From: an uncultured Bryobacterales bacterium
GTDB taxonomy: Bacteria > Acidobacteriota > Terriglobia > Bryobacterales > UBA6623
Direction: 5' to 3'
Length of the DNA: 18,363 nucleotides
Assembly (NCBI GenBank): GCA_946887065.1
Contig: CAMPKL010000009.1
Location: 1 to 18,363 of the forward strand
This document shows, piece by piece, positions 7,201 to 13,818 of this stretch (position 1 is its first letter; the number at the start of each line of letters is the position of its first letter). The notes beneath the pieces were generated by a model. It did not search any database. It saw nothing but the letters and a program-made list of their open reading frames with translations, and was not told the DNA's origin. Position numbers and translations under genes: made by a program.

Positions 7201-8911
7201 ATGCTTCCTTCAGAATCTTCGCCTGGGCTTCTAGATCCGGCTCGGACGCAACGCGATCGTCGACTTCGGCGATGTATGCCGATAAAGCCTGGCTCTCGTC
7301 CGCTTCCAGATCCAATTTCAACGATGAAAACAACGCATGGCCTGGATACTGGGTCAACATGCGCTGACAGATCGTTAACGCTTCTCGATACTTCTTTTCG
7401 TTACGCAGCCTGCGGGCTTCGTCGTAGCCGTCGTTGACTTCCTGGTGCTGGGAGCGCACCCGCTCATAGAGCTTCTCCCTCTCGCCGGCCATCGTGTCGG
7501 GCGCCAGCGCGTCCAGTGCAATCACTTTTTCTAGGCGGCTCAGCGCGCCGCTCAATTCGCCCTTGTCCACGGCATCCAAAGCGGCTTGGTAAAGCTGCTT
7601 CTTCTCACCCTGAACTCTTTGATATTCCTGTTCCCTGCGCTGCAGGTCAGACAAAAGAGTCAAAGCCTCGGTGTGCGTCGCGTCGATCTCCAGAATCTTG
7701 TCCAGCGCTTCCCTGGCATGGCTAAAGGCGTTGTTATCGATGTGCTGGCGGGCCAGGGTCACCCAACGGTCGGTCTGCCGCCGGCGGCTGCGGATTTCAA
7801 TCTCGGACTTCAGCCCCAGCGCCTCGGGGTTCGAGGGATCGAGGTCCAGAACCGTCTGCACTCTCTCCAGCGCCAGTTCGTCTTCCTCAACGTCAAATCG
7901 CTGCCGGGCGCTGGCCAGATGCTCCTGAATCCTCTCTTCCCGCACCGACCGGTCGATCTTGCGCCTGAGTTGTAGAACTTCCGGATGGTAGGTCTCGGAC
8001 TCTAGTGTCCTGACAATCTCAGCCGCCAGCTCGTAGTCGCCGCCGGCGGACGCCTGGCGGGCGCGGTCGAGCCGCGCGCGGATCCGCTCCTCATTGAATA
8101 ATTCAATTGGCTGGCCGTTCAGCGCCTTCCCCAAATACTCGGCAAACTCTTCCACCGACGCGAAGCGCAGCGACGGCGTCTTCGCCAATGCTTTGTGCAC
8201 GACCTGGCTGATGCTCTCGCCGATCTCCGGACGAAGTTCCGTAATTGGCGGCTGGATCTCATTTCGAATGGCGCGGATGATCTGTTCGGCGTTCGCGCCT
8301 TCAAACGGACGCCGCCCGGCGAGGGCTTCGTAGGTCACGACGGCCAGCGAGAACAAGTCCGACAGGGGAGTCAGCGATCTGAGCTCGGTCTGCTCGGGGG
8401 ACATGTAAAGCAGCGTGCCCTTGAGCTTCATCGTGCTGCGTGAATCCATCACTCCGGCAACGCCGAAATCGATGATCTTCACCGAATCCCCAGGCAAAAC
8501 GAAAATGTTGCTGGGCTTCAGGTCGCGGTGAATCAGTCCCTTGCTGTGCGCGGCCTGTAAACCTCTGCAGGCCTGGCGAATAATGTCGACGGCACGCTTC
8601 GGCGAGAGGCTTTGCTCCTGCAAGACCTCAGCAAGAGTCTTGCCGGGCAGCAGCGGCATCACGAAGTAGGGACGGCCTTCGAAATCGCCGATGTCGTAAA
8701 TGTCGACGATATTCGGATGGTTCAGCGAAGCCAGAACGCTGCACTCATGCCGGAACTGCACCAGGGCCGCGTCGTCCCGGAAGTCCAGCAGGGTCTTGAT
8801 CGTGACGTCCCGGTTGGTGGTGCGATCGAAAGCCCGATACACCTCGCCCATGCCGCCGTGACCAATGCGGTCCTTGAGTTCGTAACGCCCTGAAAAACCT
8901 TGACCGAGCAT
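4259..8911 (-). CDS. Membrane-anchored Ser/Thr protein kinase with TPR-like region, PEGA repeats and C-terminal beta-sandwich domain
   Basis: A 1550-residue Hanks-type kinase. The N-terminal kinase domain (about 10-275) has the glycine loop IGHGGMGEV (16-24), Lys39, Glu56, HRDLKPSN (128-135, catalytic Asp130), DFG (148-150), SPE (171-173), Asp185 and Arg249, so it should be active. Residues about 280-890 are charged, helical, TPR-like repeats (for example LDLDPSNPEAL). One transmembrane helix lies at about 900-922. The region beyond it, probably periplasmic, holds at least three or four PEGA-type domains (near 940-1005, 1153-1215, 1224-1285 and 1309-1375; for example PPGSEVIIDGESAG, ADVLVDGAAIG). 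It ends with a laminin-G/DUF1080-like beta-sandwich (about 1400-1550), a possible ligand- or glycan-binding sensor. The ATG at 8911 has GGAG 8 bases upstream. The gene is on the same strand as, and 183 bases before, the FHA operon, so the FHA protein is a likely reader of its phosphorylation (inference). Confidence 0.93.
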   Translation of the reverse strand: MLGQGFSGRYELKDRIGHGGMGEVYRAFDRTTNRDVTIKTLLDFRDDAALVQFRHECSVLASLNHPNIVDIYDIGDFEGRPYFVMPLLPGKTLAEVLQEQSLSPKRAVDIIRQACRGLQAAHSKGLIHRDLKPSNIFVLPGDSVKIIDFGVAGVMDSRSTMKLKGTLLYMSPEQTELRSLTPLSDLFSLAVVTYEALAGRRPFEGANAEQIIRAIRNEIQPPITELRPEIGESISQVVHKALAKTPSLRFASVEEFAEYLGKALNGQPIELFNEERIRARLDRARQASAGGDYELAAEIVRTLESETYHPEVLQLRRKIDRSVREERIQEHLASARQRFDVEEDELALERVQTVLDLDPSNPEALGLKSEIEIRSRRRQTDRWVTLARQHIDNNAFSHAREALDKILEIDATHTEALTLLSDLQRREQEYQRVQGEKKQLYQAALDAVDKGELSGALSRLEKVIALDALAPDTMAGEREKLYERVRSQHQEVNDGYDEARRLRNEKKYREALTICQRMLTQYPGHALFSSLKLDLEADESQALSAYIAEVDDRVASEPDLEAQAKILKEASERFPEEQRFQQRLKTVKSKSDLVKSIVLKARGYESADKFQDALVQWQTLRTVYPAYPGLEFEVERINKRIEIQAQDDAKARWVDKIEQSRAPGQWGRAAEAVRQALDQFPDDLELRELETIVAEGSARAAEANDLVAQGRGMIDDPSKIMDGVDLLRKAYRLDPRNLIVSNTFHDALVKHAQRLIDRDWRAAEPVVEEALKIKPSDNVVAGLMSLIDDKRRSESVGRIVSEARQLERSGDFGSAIEAVRTGLQKYPDEHRLRQLESTLAVSAGGSEAKASAEDVTMVFDPAPENSEDATIVYAPPEAPVAKPVVTPAGKAAEKKSAPGIPKWMIAAAAAVLLAVAAAGSVFFFGGGDDAVGPGQLSYAVSTTPPGSEVIIDGESAGISPITVSLAPGEHQVTISRLGFAPYSQTVTAADDGPLELQASLEPLPTDWRVVGDIESAQLTLDGNVVSPDSLAALEPGTHEIGFKSGTQYEASLKLTVIPGAAPQLVGAPTTRNLKAVVVASLGPQAIVYAPDGMRATLDEVDRGVVTGGSLMVNALDQGVRELALMEGSQARNLLFETGAAPSVTVFVWSDRDVGDLYIASNETDVEVLVDGRPRRSTARAGKIRIYNLTTGNRKIEIRKEGYRVEPASRNVAVAKGEIAEAEFSLQRLPQMASLEISGATAGADVLVDGAAIGRTNSSGALRYGEIRSGSRKIELRKAGHVAKNVTRVFQAESAVKLEGVDVQLEMAQGTLEFSVEPASASLELDPANLPGAFRGQKSYSRIPARLPLPIGTYNLRVTAPGYEPWLANLQLADGEIKAITVKLEAAAPGAGPAAAPALSDWGSGAGWQEKDGWSIRKGPAHVPYSEGAAGGTFSFVSKVPNPIIGNGRPTAWAVGYRDRENYVLFELNKRSVTKSVVTGGQVRKVEEKEHGLDAKQDQQFEIAVRGETVTLKVGGKVIDEWNVGPALAGRFAFIVPQGKDLEMKDFAYRP

Positions 8912-9012
8912 GACAGCGTCTCCAAGCCCGCCTTCTCAAACCGAACCTAACAGTCCTGTTCGCCAAATCCAATCTAACGATCGCAGGTCATCCAGGACCG
9001 TCTGTCACGGGT

Positions 9013-9030
9013 CTCGACCACGTTGTCGAG
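9013..9030. promoter_or_regulatory. Inverted repeat (stem-loop or operator)
   Basis: CTCGAC and GTCGAG form a perfect 6-bp stem around the 6-base loop CACGTT. It lies about 100 bases upstream of the kinase start and is flanked by GTCACG copies at 9004 and 9038. It could be an operator or part of a structured leader. Confidence 0.3.
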
Positions 9031-9060
9031 GGGTTCAGTCACGCTCAAGTAGGGGCTCAA

Positions 9061-9104
9061 CGACGCTCCGACAAGGAATCGGAGCCGTCGGCCAAGAATG
9101 GCTG
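9061..9104. promoter_or_regulatory. Two adjacent stem-loops
   Basis: The first pairs CGACGCTCCGA (9061-9071) with TCGGAGCCGTCG (9079-9090): 11 pairs, one bulged C and a 7-base loop. The second, sharing two bases with it, pairs CGGCCA (9089-9094) with TGGCTG (9099-9104), including one G-U pair, around the tetraloop AGAA. No T-tract follows on either strand, so a terminator is unlikely. A structured leader or small RNA is possible. Confidence 0.35.
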
Positions 9105-9370
9105 ATCGTCACGGACTCGGACACTCCCGGCGCTGTGCGTAAGACAGTAACATAGCGCCGCATCTTCCTGACGATCACTTTCGTAACTTCGATTGTAGCT
9201 CGCGGCAGACGGGGGCTAGGAGACCCGTAGCCCGCCGGCGGGAAGTTCCGCTAACGCCATCCAGGCCGATGCGCGCCAGTCTAGAATATGGGGAAACGGC
9301 GGAGAGGGTCGATTGAGCGCCGGGGACTGTCTCCCTGCCTTCCTAGTACTAATCGAAGAGGAGTTCACCC

Positions 9371-9751
9371 ATGACCCGTATTACCGCCGGCATCCTATCC
9401 CTCGCCGCAGCGACTTTACTCGCCGCCGGAGCGATCGCCCAGGGACATCACCACGGCGCCGAGAAGACCTTCGTCGGCCATGTCGTCGACGTCGCCTGCT
9501 ATGTCAGCCACGGATCCATCGGCGAGTCGCACCGCGAATGCGCCGAGACCTGCGCCAAGGCCGGCATCCCGCTCGCTATCCTCGACCAACAAACCGGCAC
9601 GCTCTATCTGCCCTTGGCCAAGAGCCATCACGAGCCGGCCAACAAAGAACTCATGGCCTTCGTCGAAAAAGATGTCCGCGTTACCGGCACAGTCGCAGAA
9701 AAGGACGGCCTGAAGACCATCACGATCGAATCGATAGCGGCCGCCAACTAG
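9371..9751 (+). CDS. Small secreted protein of unknown function with three Cys and several His
   Basis: 126 residues. A clear Sec signal peptide (about 1-23, ending AGAIAQ) is followed by GHHHG and a domain with Cys43, Cys57 and Cys61 (DVACYVSHGS, HRECAETC), a phrase LAILDQQTGTLYLPL, then SHHEPAN and a beta-rich end VRVTGTVAEKDGLKTITI that resembles an OB-type barrel. Similar small periplasmic proteins of unknown function occur in acidobacteria as I recall them. The Cys/His spacing would suit metal binding or disulfide formation, but no function is established. GAGGAG 8 bases before the ATG supports this start. An overlapping frame starting at 9313 is a shadow. It is the first gene rightward from the divergent region and is separated by 235 bases from the cytochrome gene. 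Confidence 0.85.
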   Translation: MTRITAGILSLAAATLLAAGAIAQGHHHGAEKTFVGHVVDVACYVSHGSIGESHRECAETCAKAGIPLAILDQQTGTLYLPLAKSHHEPANKELMAFVEKDVRVTGTVAEKDGLKTITIESIAAAN

Positions 9752-9788
9752 GGTCGGCCCAGGATCTCGGAGGTAGGCAGGGTGAAAC

Positions 9789-9803
9789 GGCGGCCCGGCC
9801 GCC
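9789..9803 (+). terminator. Weak terminator candidate after the small secreted protein
   Basis: GGCGGC-CCG-GCCGCC, a perfect 6-bp all-GC stem with a 3-base loop, 37 bases after the stop codon. No T-rich tail follows, so intrinsic termination is doubtful. Confidence 0.22.
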
Positions 9804-9867
9804 CGTGAATTCGTTTGGACGCGCTGGCCGTCGAGTATTTAGCCGTCCTCGCTCTGCGTTAGCGCCC

Positions 9868-9884
9868 GTTCCACTGGTTGGAAC
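9868..9884 (+). promoter_or_regulatory. Dyad GTTCCA-N5-TGGAAC upstream of the cytochrome operon
   Basis: A perfect 6-bp inverted repeat around CTGGT. If the -10 box is TACAAT at 9912-9917, the dyad sits at about -56 to -40, a usual place for an activator-binding site. The absence of a recognisable -35 box would fit an activator-dependent promoter. Confidence 0.3.
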
Positions 9885-9911
9885 ACCCACGCCAGTTCAA
9901 AAAAACTGCGC

Positions 9912-9917
9912 TACAAT
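9912..9917 (+). promoter_or_regulatory. Candidate -10 box (TACAAT) of the cytochrome/DUF1552/ankyrin operon
   Basis: Five of six matches to TATAAT. Transcription would start near 9924, giving a leader of about 60 bases to the ATG at 9987. No -35 match at 16-18 bases upstream. Confidence 0.35.
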
Positions 9918-9986
9918 GCTGCCGGGATGCCACGACGACCATCCCAGTTCAAGCCGTCGTCGGTGCTGAGGTTCGAGGAGTTGCGC

Positions 9987-12428
9987 ATGACCCGTTCGGA
10001 GTTTTCTGCGCCATCGCCGAAAAGAGTTCTTTTCTCATCTGCGGCGGCGCTCCTTGTCGCTATGCCGATACAGGTATGGGCGCAGCAGAGCAGCGCTGTG
10101 CCCGCGGGATCCGCCGCGACTTCCGACGCCCGACAATTCCTCGATCGCCATTGCGTCACATGCCACAACGAGAGCGTGAAGACCGCCGACCTGAGCCTCG
10201 CTCAAGTCGAGTTGTCGCACCTTGGCAGGCAAGCCGAAGTATGGGAGCAGGTCCAGCGCAAGGTTAGCGCCGGCATGATGCCGCCCCCCGGCGCCCCGCA
10301 ACCCGCGGACGCGGATCGCCAGGCGATGTTGACCTGGCTGGAGACATCGCTCGATGCCGCCGCAGCGGCGAAGGTTAATCCTGGGCGCACCGAAACCCTG
10401 CGCCGCCTGAATCGTACCGAATATCAGAATGCGATTCGAGATCTGCTGGCGGTCGACATTGAGGCCTCCGCGCTGCTGCCGGCTGATGAGAGCGGTCACG
10501 GTTTCGACAACGTTAACCTCGGCGATCTTTCGCCGACGCTGCTGAACCGTTACGTTTCGGCCGCCCAAAAGATCAGCCGTCTGGCGGTGGGCAGCGCCCA
10601 CGCCTTGCAGAACGAAATCTTTCAAAACGCTCCCGATCTCACGCAGGAAAGTCGGCTGCCGGGGCTGCCGATCGGCACACGCGGCGGCCTGGCGGCCTCC
10701 TATACCTTTCCGCAAGACGGCGAGTACGATATCCAGGTCTTTCTCTCGCGCAATTTCACCGGAGAAGTCAGCGGTTTGCGTGAAGATCGTCCGCACGAGT
10801 TGCTTGTGCTGGTCGACCGCAAGCCGGTCCAGACCTTTACGATTCGCAAGCCCGTTGGCGGCGACGATACGCTGCTGGATAAAGATTTGAAGGTTCGCGT
10901 TCCGGTGAATGCGGGTCAACACGACCTCGCGGTTACCTTCGTTCAAGAGGGTTCGTCGCTCATCGACACGCTGCGGCAACCCCCCGTGTCCCTGTACAAC
11001 GACCGCCGGTATCCGCGCACGACGCCCGGCATCAATATGGTGTCCGTCACAGGACCGTATGACCCGCGGGGCGCCGGCGACACGCCCAGCCGCCAGAAAT
11101 TGTTTGTCTGTCAGCCGGCTGGTCCATCGAACAGCGAAGAAGAAAAGTGCGCCAGGGAGATTTTGTCGACCCTGATGCGCCGCGCCTATCGCCGGCCGGT
11201 GACCAACGCTGACGTCGACGGGCCAATGGCCTTCTATCGCGACGGGCGCGCCGGCGCCGATTTTGACGCAGGCATCACCATGGCAGTTGGCGCCGTTCTT
11301 GCGAACCCGGAGTTCCTGATCCGCGTTGAAACCGATCCGGCCGGCGCAGGGCCCGCCGGCGTTTATGAGGTCAGCGACCTCGAGCTCGCGTCACGGCTGT
11401 CATTCTTCCTATGGAGCAGCATCCCCGACGATGAACTGCTGGAGGCCGCCATTGCGGGCAAGCTGAGCGAGCCGGGCGAACTGGAGAAACAGACCCGCCG
11501 GTTGCTTGCCGATCCTCGCTCGTCTAACCTCGCGACGAATTTTGCCGGCCAGTGGCTGCGGCTAAGGAATATCGCCTCGGTCATTCCCAGTTCCAGCATT
11601 TTTCGGGACTTCGACGACAACCTGCGGCAGGCTTTCCGCGAGGAGAGCGAACTCTTTTTCGATAGCGTGTTGCGCGAGGATCGCAGCATCCGCACGTTTA
11701 TCAAGTCGGATTACACGTTCCTCAATGAGCGTTTGGCCAAACACTACGGAATCCCTCATGTTTACGGAAGCCGGTTCCGCCGCGTGACTCTTTCGCCGGA
11801 AAGCAAACGCGGCGGCTTGTTGCGGCAGGGCAGCGTACTGTCGGTCACCTCCTATGCAACCAGGACATCGCCGGTTCTTCGCGGAGTGTTCGTGTTGAGC
11901 AGCATATTGGGCGCGCCTCCGCCTCCGCCGCCGCCGAATGTGCCGGCGCTTGAAGAAAATGCGATGGTGGCCAACCTTTCGATGCGCGAGCGGTTGGCAG
12001 CGCATCGCAGCAATACCGCCTGTGCTAGTTGCCATCGCACGATTGACCCGGCCGGTTTCCCGCTTGAGAACTTCAATGCCATCGGACAGTGGCGTGAGCT
12101 GGACGCAGACGAGCAAGCCGTCGATGCTTCCGGAGCCCTGCCGGGAGCGGAAGAGTTCCGAGGGATCGACGGACTTGAGAAGGAGTTGCTGGAACGCCCG
12201 GGATTGTTCGCCAGGACGCTGACGGAACAACTTTTGACGTTCGCGCTGGGACGGGGCGTTGAATACTACGATGCTCCCGCGGTTCGCAAGATTGTGAAGG
12301 ACGCCGCGCGGGATGACTACCGGTTCTCATCGCTGATACTCGGCATCGTGAAAAGCGTTCCGTTCCAAATGCGAAGCGCGGAAATAACTGAATCGTCTTC
12401 ACCGAATACCCTCGCAGAGAATCAATAG
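9987..12428 (+). CDS. Secreted DUF1587/1595/1592/1588/1585 multi-domain cytochrome c-like protein
   Basis: 813 residues from the ATG at 9987, which has CGAGGAG 6 bases upstream and starts just before a signal peptide (about 1-32, ending VWAQ). An upstream in-frame ATG at 9927 would bury the signal peptide and is rejected. Haem motif CVTCH (56-60) opens the mature protein. The domain order then matches the Planctomycete-type family: DUF1587 (about 137-205, RRLNRTEYQNAIRDLL), a beta-sandwich resembling a carbohydrate-binding module (about 225-355), DUF1595 (388-450), DUF1592 (460-590, LASRLSFFLWSSIPDDELL), DUF1588 (608-705) with the family's PPPPPPPNVPAL tract and a second haem motif CASCH (679-683), and DUF1585 (733-800). 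Likely a periplasmic or surface dihaem protein; substrate and electron partner are unknown. It forms an operon with the DUF1552 gene 32 bases downstream, the usual partnership. Confidence 0.93.
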   Translation: MTRSEFSAPSPKRVLFSSAAALLVAMPIQVWAQQSSAVPAGSAATSDARQFLDRHCVTCHNESVKTADLSLAQVELSHLGRQAEVWEQVQRKVSAGMMPPPGAPQPADADRQAMLTWLETSLDAAAAAKVNPGRTETLRRLNRTEYQNAIRDLLAVDIEASALLPADESGHGFDNVNLGDLSPTLLNRYVSAAQKISRLAVGSAHALQNEIFQNAPDLTQESRLPGLPIGTRGGLAASYTFPQDGEYDIQVFLSRNFTGEVSGLREDRPHELLVLVDRKPVQTFTIRKPVGGDDTLLDKDLKVRVPVNAGQHDLAVTFVQEGSSLIDTLRQPPVSLYNDRRYPRTTPGINMVSVTGPYDPRGAGDTPSRQKLFVCQPAGPSNSEEEKCAREILSTLMRRAYRRPVTNADVDGPMAFYRDGRAGADFDAGITMAVGAVLANPEFLIRVETDPAGAGPAGVYEVSDLELASRLSFFLWSSIPDDELLEAAIAGKLSEPGELEKQTRRLLADPRSSNLATNFAGQWLRLRNIASVIPSSSIFRDFDDNLRQAFREESELFFDSVLREDRSIRTFIKSDYTFLNERLAKHYGIPHVYGSRFRRVTLSPESKRGGLLRQGSVLSVTSYATRTSPVLRGVFVLSSILGAPPPPPPPNVPALEENAMVANLSMRERLAAHRSNTACASCHRTIDPAGFPLENFNAIGQWRELDADEQAVDASGALPGAEEFRGIDGLEKELLERPGLFARTLTEQLLTFALGRGVEYYDAPAVRKIVKDAARDDYRFSSLILGIVKSVPFQMRSAEITESSSPNTLAENQ

Positions 12429-12437
12429 AATCAATAG
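12420..12437 (+). repeat. Tandem 9-base duplication across the stop codon
   Basis: AATCAATAG occurs twice in a row. The first copy encodes the last residues Asn-Gln and the TAG stop; the second repeats the same codons and stop in the same frame. Confidence 0.8.
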
Positions 12438-12460
12438 GCGGCCAGGAGAAGGAGAGAGTG

Positions 12461-13807
12461 ATGTTTTTAACGAAAAAAGCGATACCCCGGCGGACGTTGC
12501 TCAAGAGCGCGCAGGGCGCGCTGGCTCTTCCCCTGCTCGATGCAATGATCCCGGCAGCCACAGGGTGGGCGGCGACGCCCGCAAAGGCGACTCCGAGACT
12601 CGGCTTCGTCTATGTCCCCATGGGCTGCGATCAGGAGCGCTGGACGCCCGCCAGCGAGAAGAATTTAGATCAGTTGTCTCCTATCCTTGGCCCCTTGGAG
12701 GCGGTGAAAGACTACACGACGGTCGTCACGAACCTGCGGCTGCAAGCTGCCTACCCGGGCACTCATGACACGTCGAATTCCGCGTTCCTGAGTGCGGCGC
12801 CCGCCAAGCACACCGAAGGTTCGGACTACTACCTGGGTACGACGGTCGACCAGATTGCGGCCCGGAAGATGGGCACTGAGACACAGCTAGCCTCGCTCGA
12901 ACTCGCGATGGACTTGAATCCGCTTGCGGGAGCTTGCAACAACGGCTATGCCTGCGTCTATCAGAACTGCCTCTCGTGGTCCTCGCCCACGACGCCGCTG
13001 CCGTCTGAGGCGCATCCGCGCGTCGTCTTCGAGCGGATGTTCGGAGAGGGCGGCGATGCGGCGACGCGGCGATTGGCGCTCAGCAGGCGAGAGAGCTTGC
13101 TGGACTCGTTTACCGGGAGCATCGCCAAGATCAAGGGCCGCGTGGGAGCCTCGGATCGCTCGCGCCTGGATCAGTACGTCGAGAGCGTGCGTCAGGTTGA
13201 GCGCGAAATCGAGCGTGCCGAGCAAGCAGTAGACGAAAACCGGACGCCCGACCTCGATCGGCCGGTAGGAGTGCCGGCGCAGTTCGCCGACCATGTCAAG
13301 CTGATGTTCGATCTGCAGATTCTGGCCTACCAGGCGGACATCACGCGGGTCATCACCTTCCAACTGACGCGTGAGCAAAGCAACCGCACGTATCCGGAGA
13401 TCGGCGTCGCGGACCCGCATCACCCGATCAGTCACCACGGCGGCGAGCCCGTGAAGCTGTTGAAGCTGTCGCAGATCAACCAGTTCCACGTTTCGCTATT
13501 CACTGATTACCTGCAGAGAATGCGCGATACTCCCGACGGCGACGGCTCGTTGCTCGATAACACGGTCATCCTGTACGGCAGCGGCATGGGTAACTCCAGC
13601 CTCCACAATCATGAGAACCTGCCGATCATCGTGGCGGGCGGCGCCGCAAGCGGTCTCAAGGGCAACCGGCATGTCAAATATGCGGAGCCAACAAGTCTTG
13701 CTAACCTCCACCTCACGTTACTCGATCGCGTCGGAGTCCATATGGACTCCTTCATGGACAGTACGGGGAAGGTTGATGGGCTATTCCAATTGACCGATGT
13801 CGCGTAA
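12461..13807 (+). CDS. DUF1552 family protein with Tat signal
   Basis: 448 residues. The N-terminus IPRRTLLKSAQGALALPLLDA carries a twin-arginine motif (Arg10-Arg11) and hydrophobic stretch, so export by the Tat pathway is likely. The body has DUF1552 features: LGFVYVPMGCDQERWTP near the start, THDTSNSAFLSA, the DPHHPISHHGG segment, and near the end LYGSGMGNSSLHNHENLP and IIVAGGA. The last two are shared with DUF1501 and alkaline-phosphatase/sulfatase-fold proteins. The enzymatic reaction is unknown. A GTG at 12458 directly precedes the chosen ATG; the ATG is favoured because GGAG lies 6 bases upstream. The gene follows the multi-domain cytochrome by 32 bases and precedes the ankyrin gene by 11 bases, which marks one operon. 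Confidence 0.93.
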   Translation: MFLTKKAIPRRTLLKSAQGALALPLLDAMIPAATGWAATPAKATPRLGFVYVPMGCDQERWTPASEKNLDQLSPILGPLEAVKDYTTVVTNLRLQAAYPGTHDTSNSAFLSAAPAKHTEGSDYYLGTTVDQIAARKMGTETQLASLELAMDLNPLAGACNNGYACVYQNCLSWSSPTTPLPSEAHPRVVFERMFGEGGDAATRRLALSRRESLLDSFTGSIAKIKGRVGASDRSRLDQYVESVRQVEREIERAEQAVDENRTPDLDRPVGVPAQFADHVKLMFDLQILAYQADITRVITFQLTREQSNRTYPEIGVADPHHPISHHGGEPVKLLKLSQINQFHVSLFTDYLQRMRDTPDGDGSLLDNTVILYGSGMGNSSLHNHENLPIIVAGGAASGLKGNRHVKYAEPTSLANLHLTLLDRVGVHMDSFMDSTGKVDGLFQLTDVA

Positions 13808-13818
13808 GGAGTAAGTAT

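Larger units (their letters stand above)
8912..9370. other. Divergent intergenic region between the kinase and the small secreted protein
   Basis: 459 bases without a convincing gene; an open frame at 8910-9155 is Ser/Arg/Thr-rich with no ribosome binding site. The region holds stem-loops at 9013-9030, 9061-9090 and 9089-9104, three copies of GTCACG (9004, 9038, 9108), a short dyad GGGCTA/TAGCCC (9213-9233) and a perfect 12-base palindrome CCCGCCGGCGGG (9231-9242). TAGAAT at 9282-9287 is a weak -10 candidate for the rightward gene. It must contain the promoters of both flanking genes, but no strong -35/-10 pair was found. Confidence 0.6.

Noticed and set aside
8910..9155. Plus-strand open frame of 81 codons in the divergent region
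   Set aside because: Ser/Arg/Thr-rich, no ribosome binding site, starts inside the kinase start codon and overlaps the stem-loops.
9313..9969. Plus-strand open frame of 218 codons overlapping the small secreted protein
   Set aside because: Different frame from the gene at 9371, which has a proper signal peptide and GAGGAG site; this one is Arg/Pro-rich and has no support.
10035..10979. Minus-strand open frame of 314 codons opposite the cytochrome gene
   Set aside because: Antisense shadow; the plus frame shows haem motifs and domain order.
11920..11955. CCG/CCT-rich run encoding seven prolines, considered as a sequencing slip or unstable repeat
   Set aside because: A proline run before NVPAL is usual in the DUF1588 region of this family, and the frame continues correctly.
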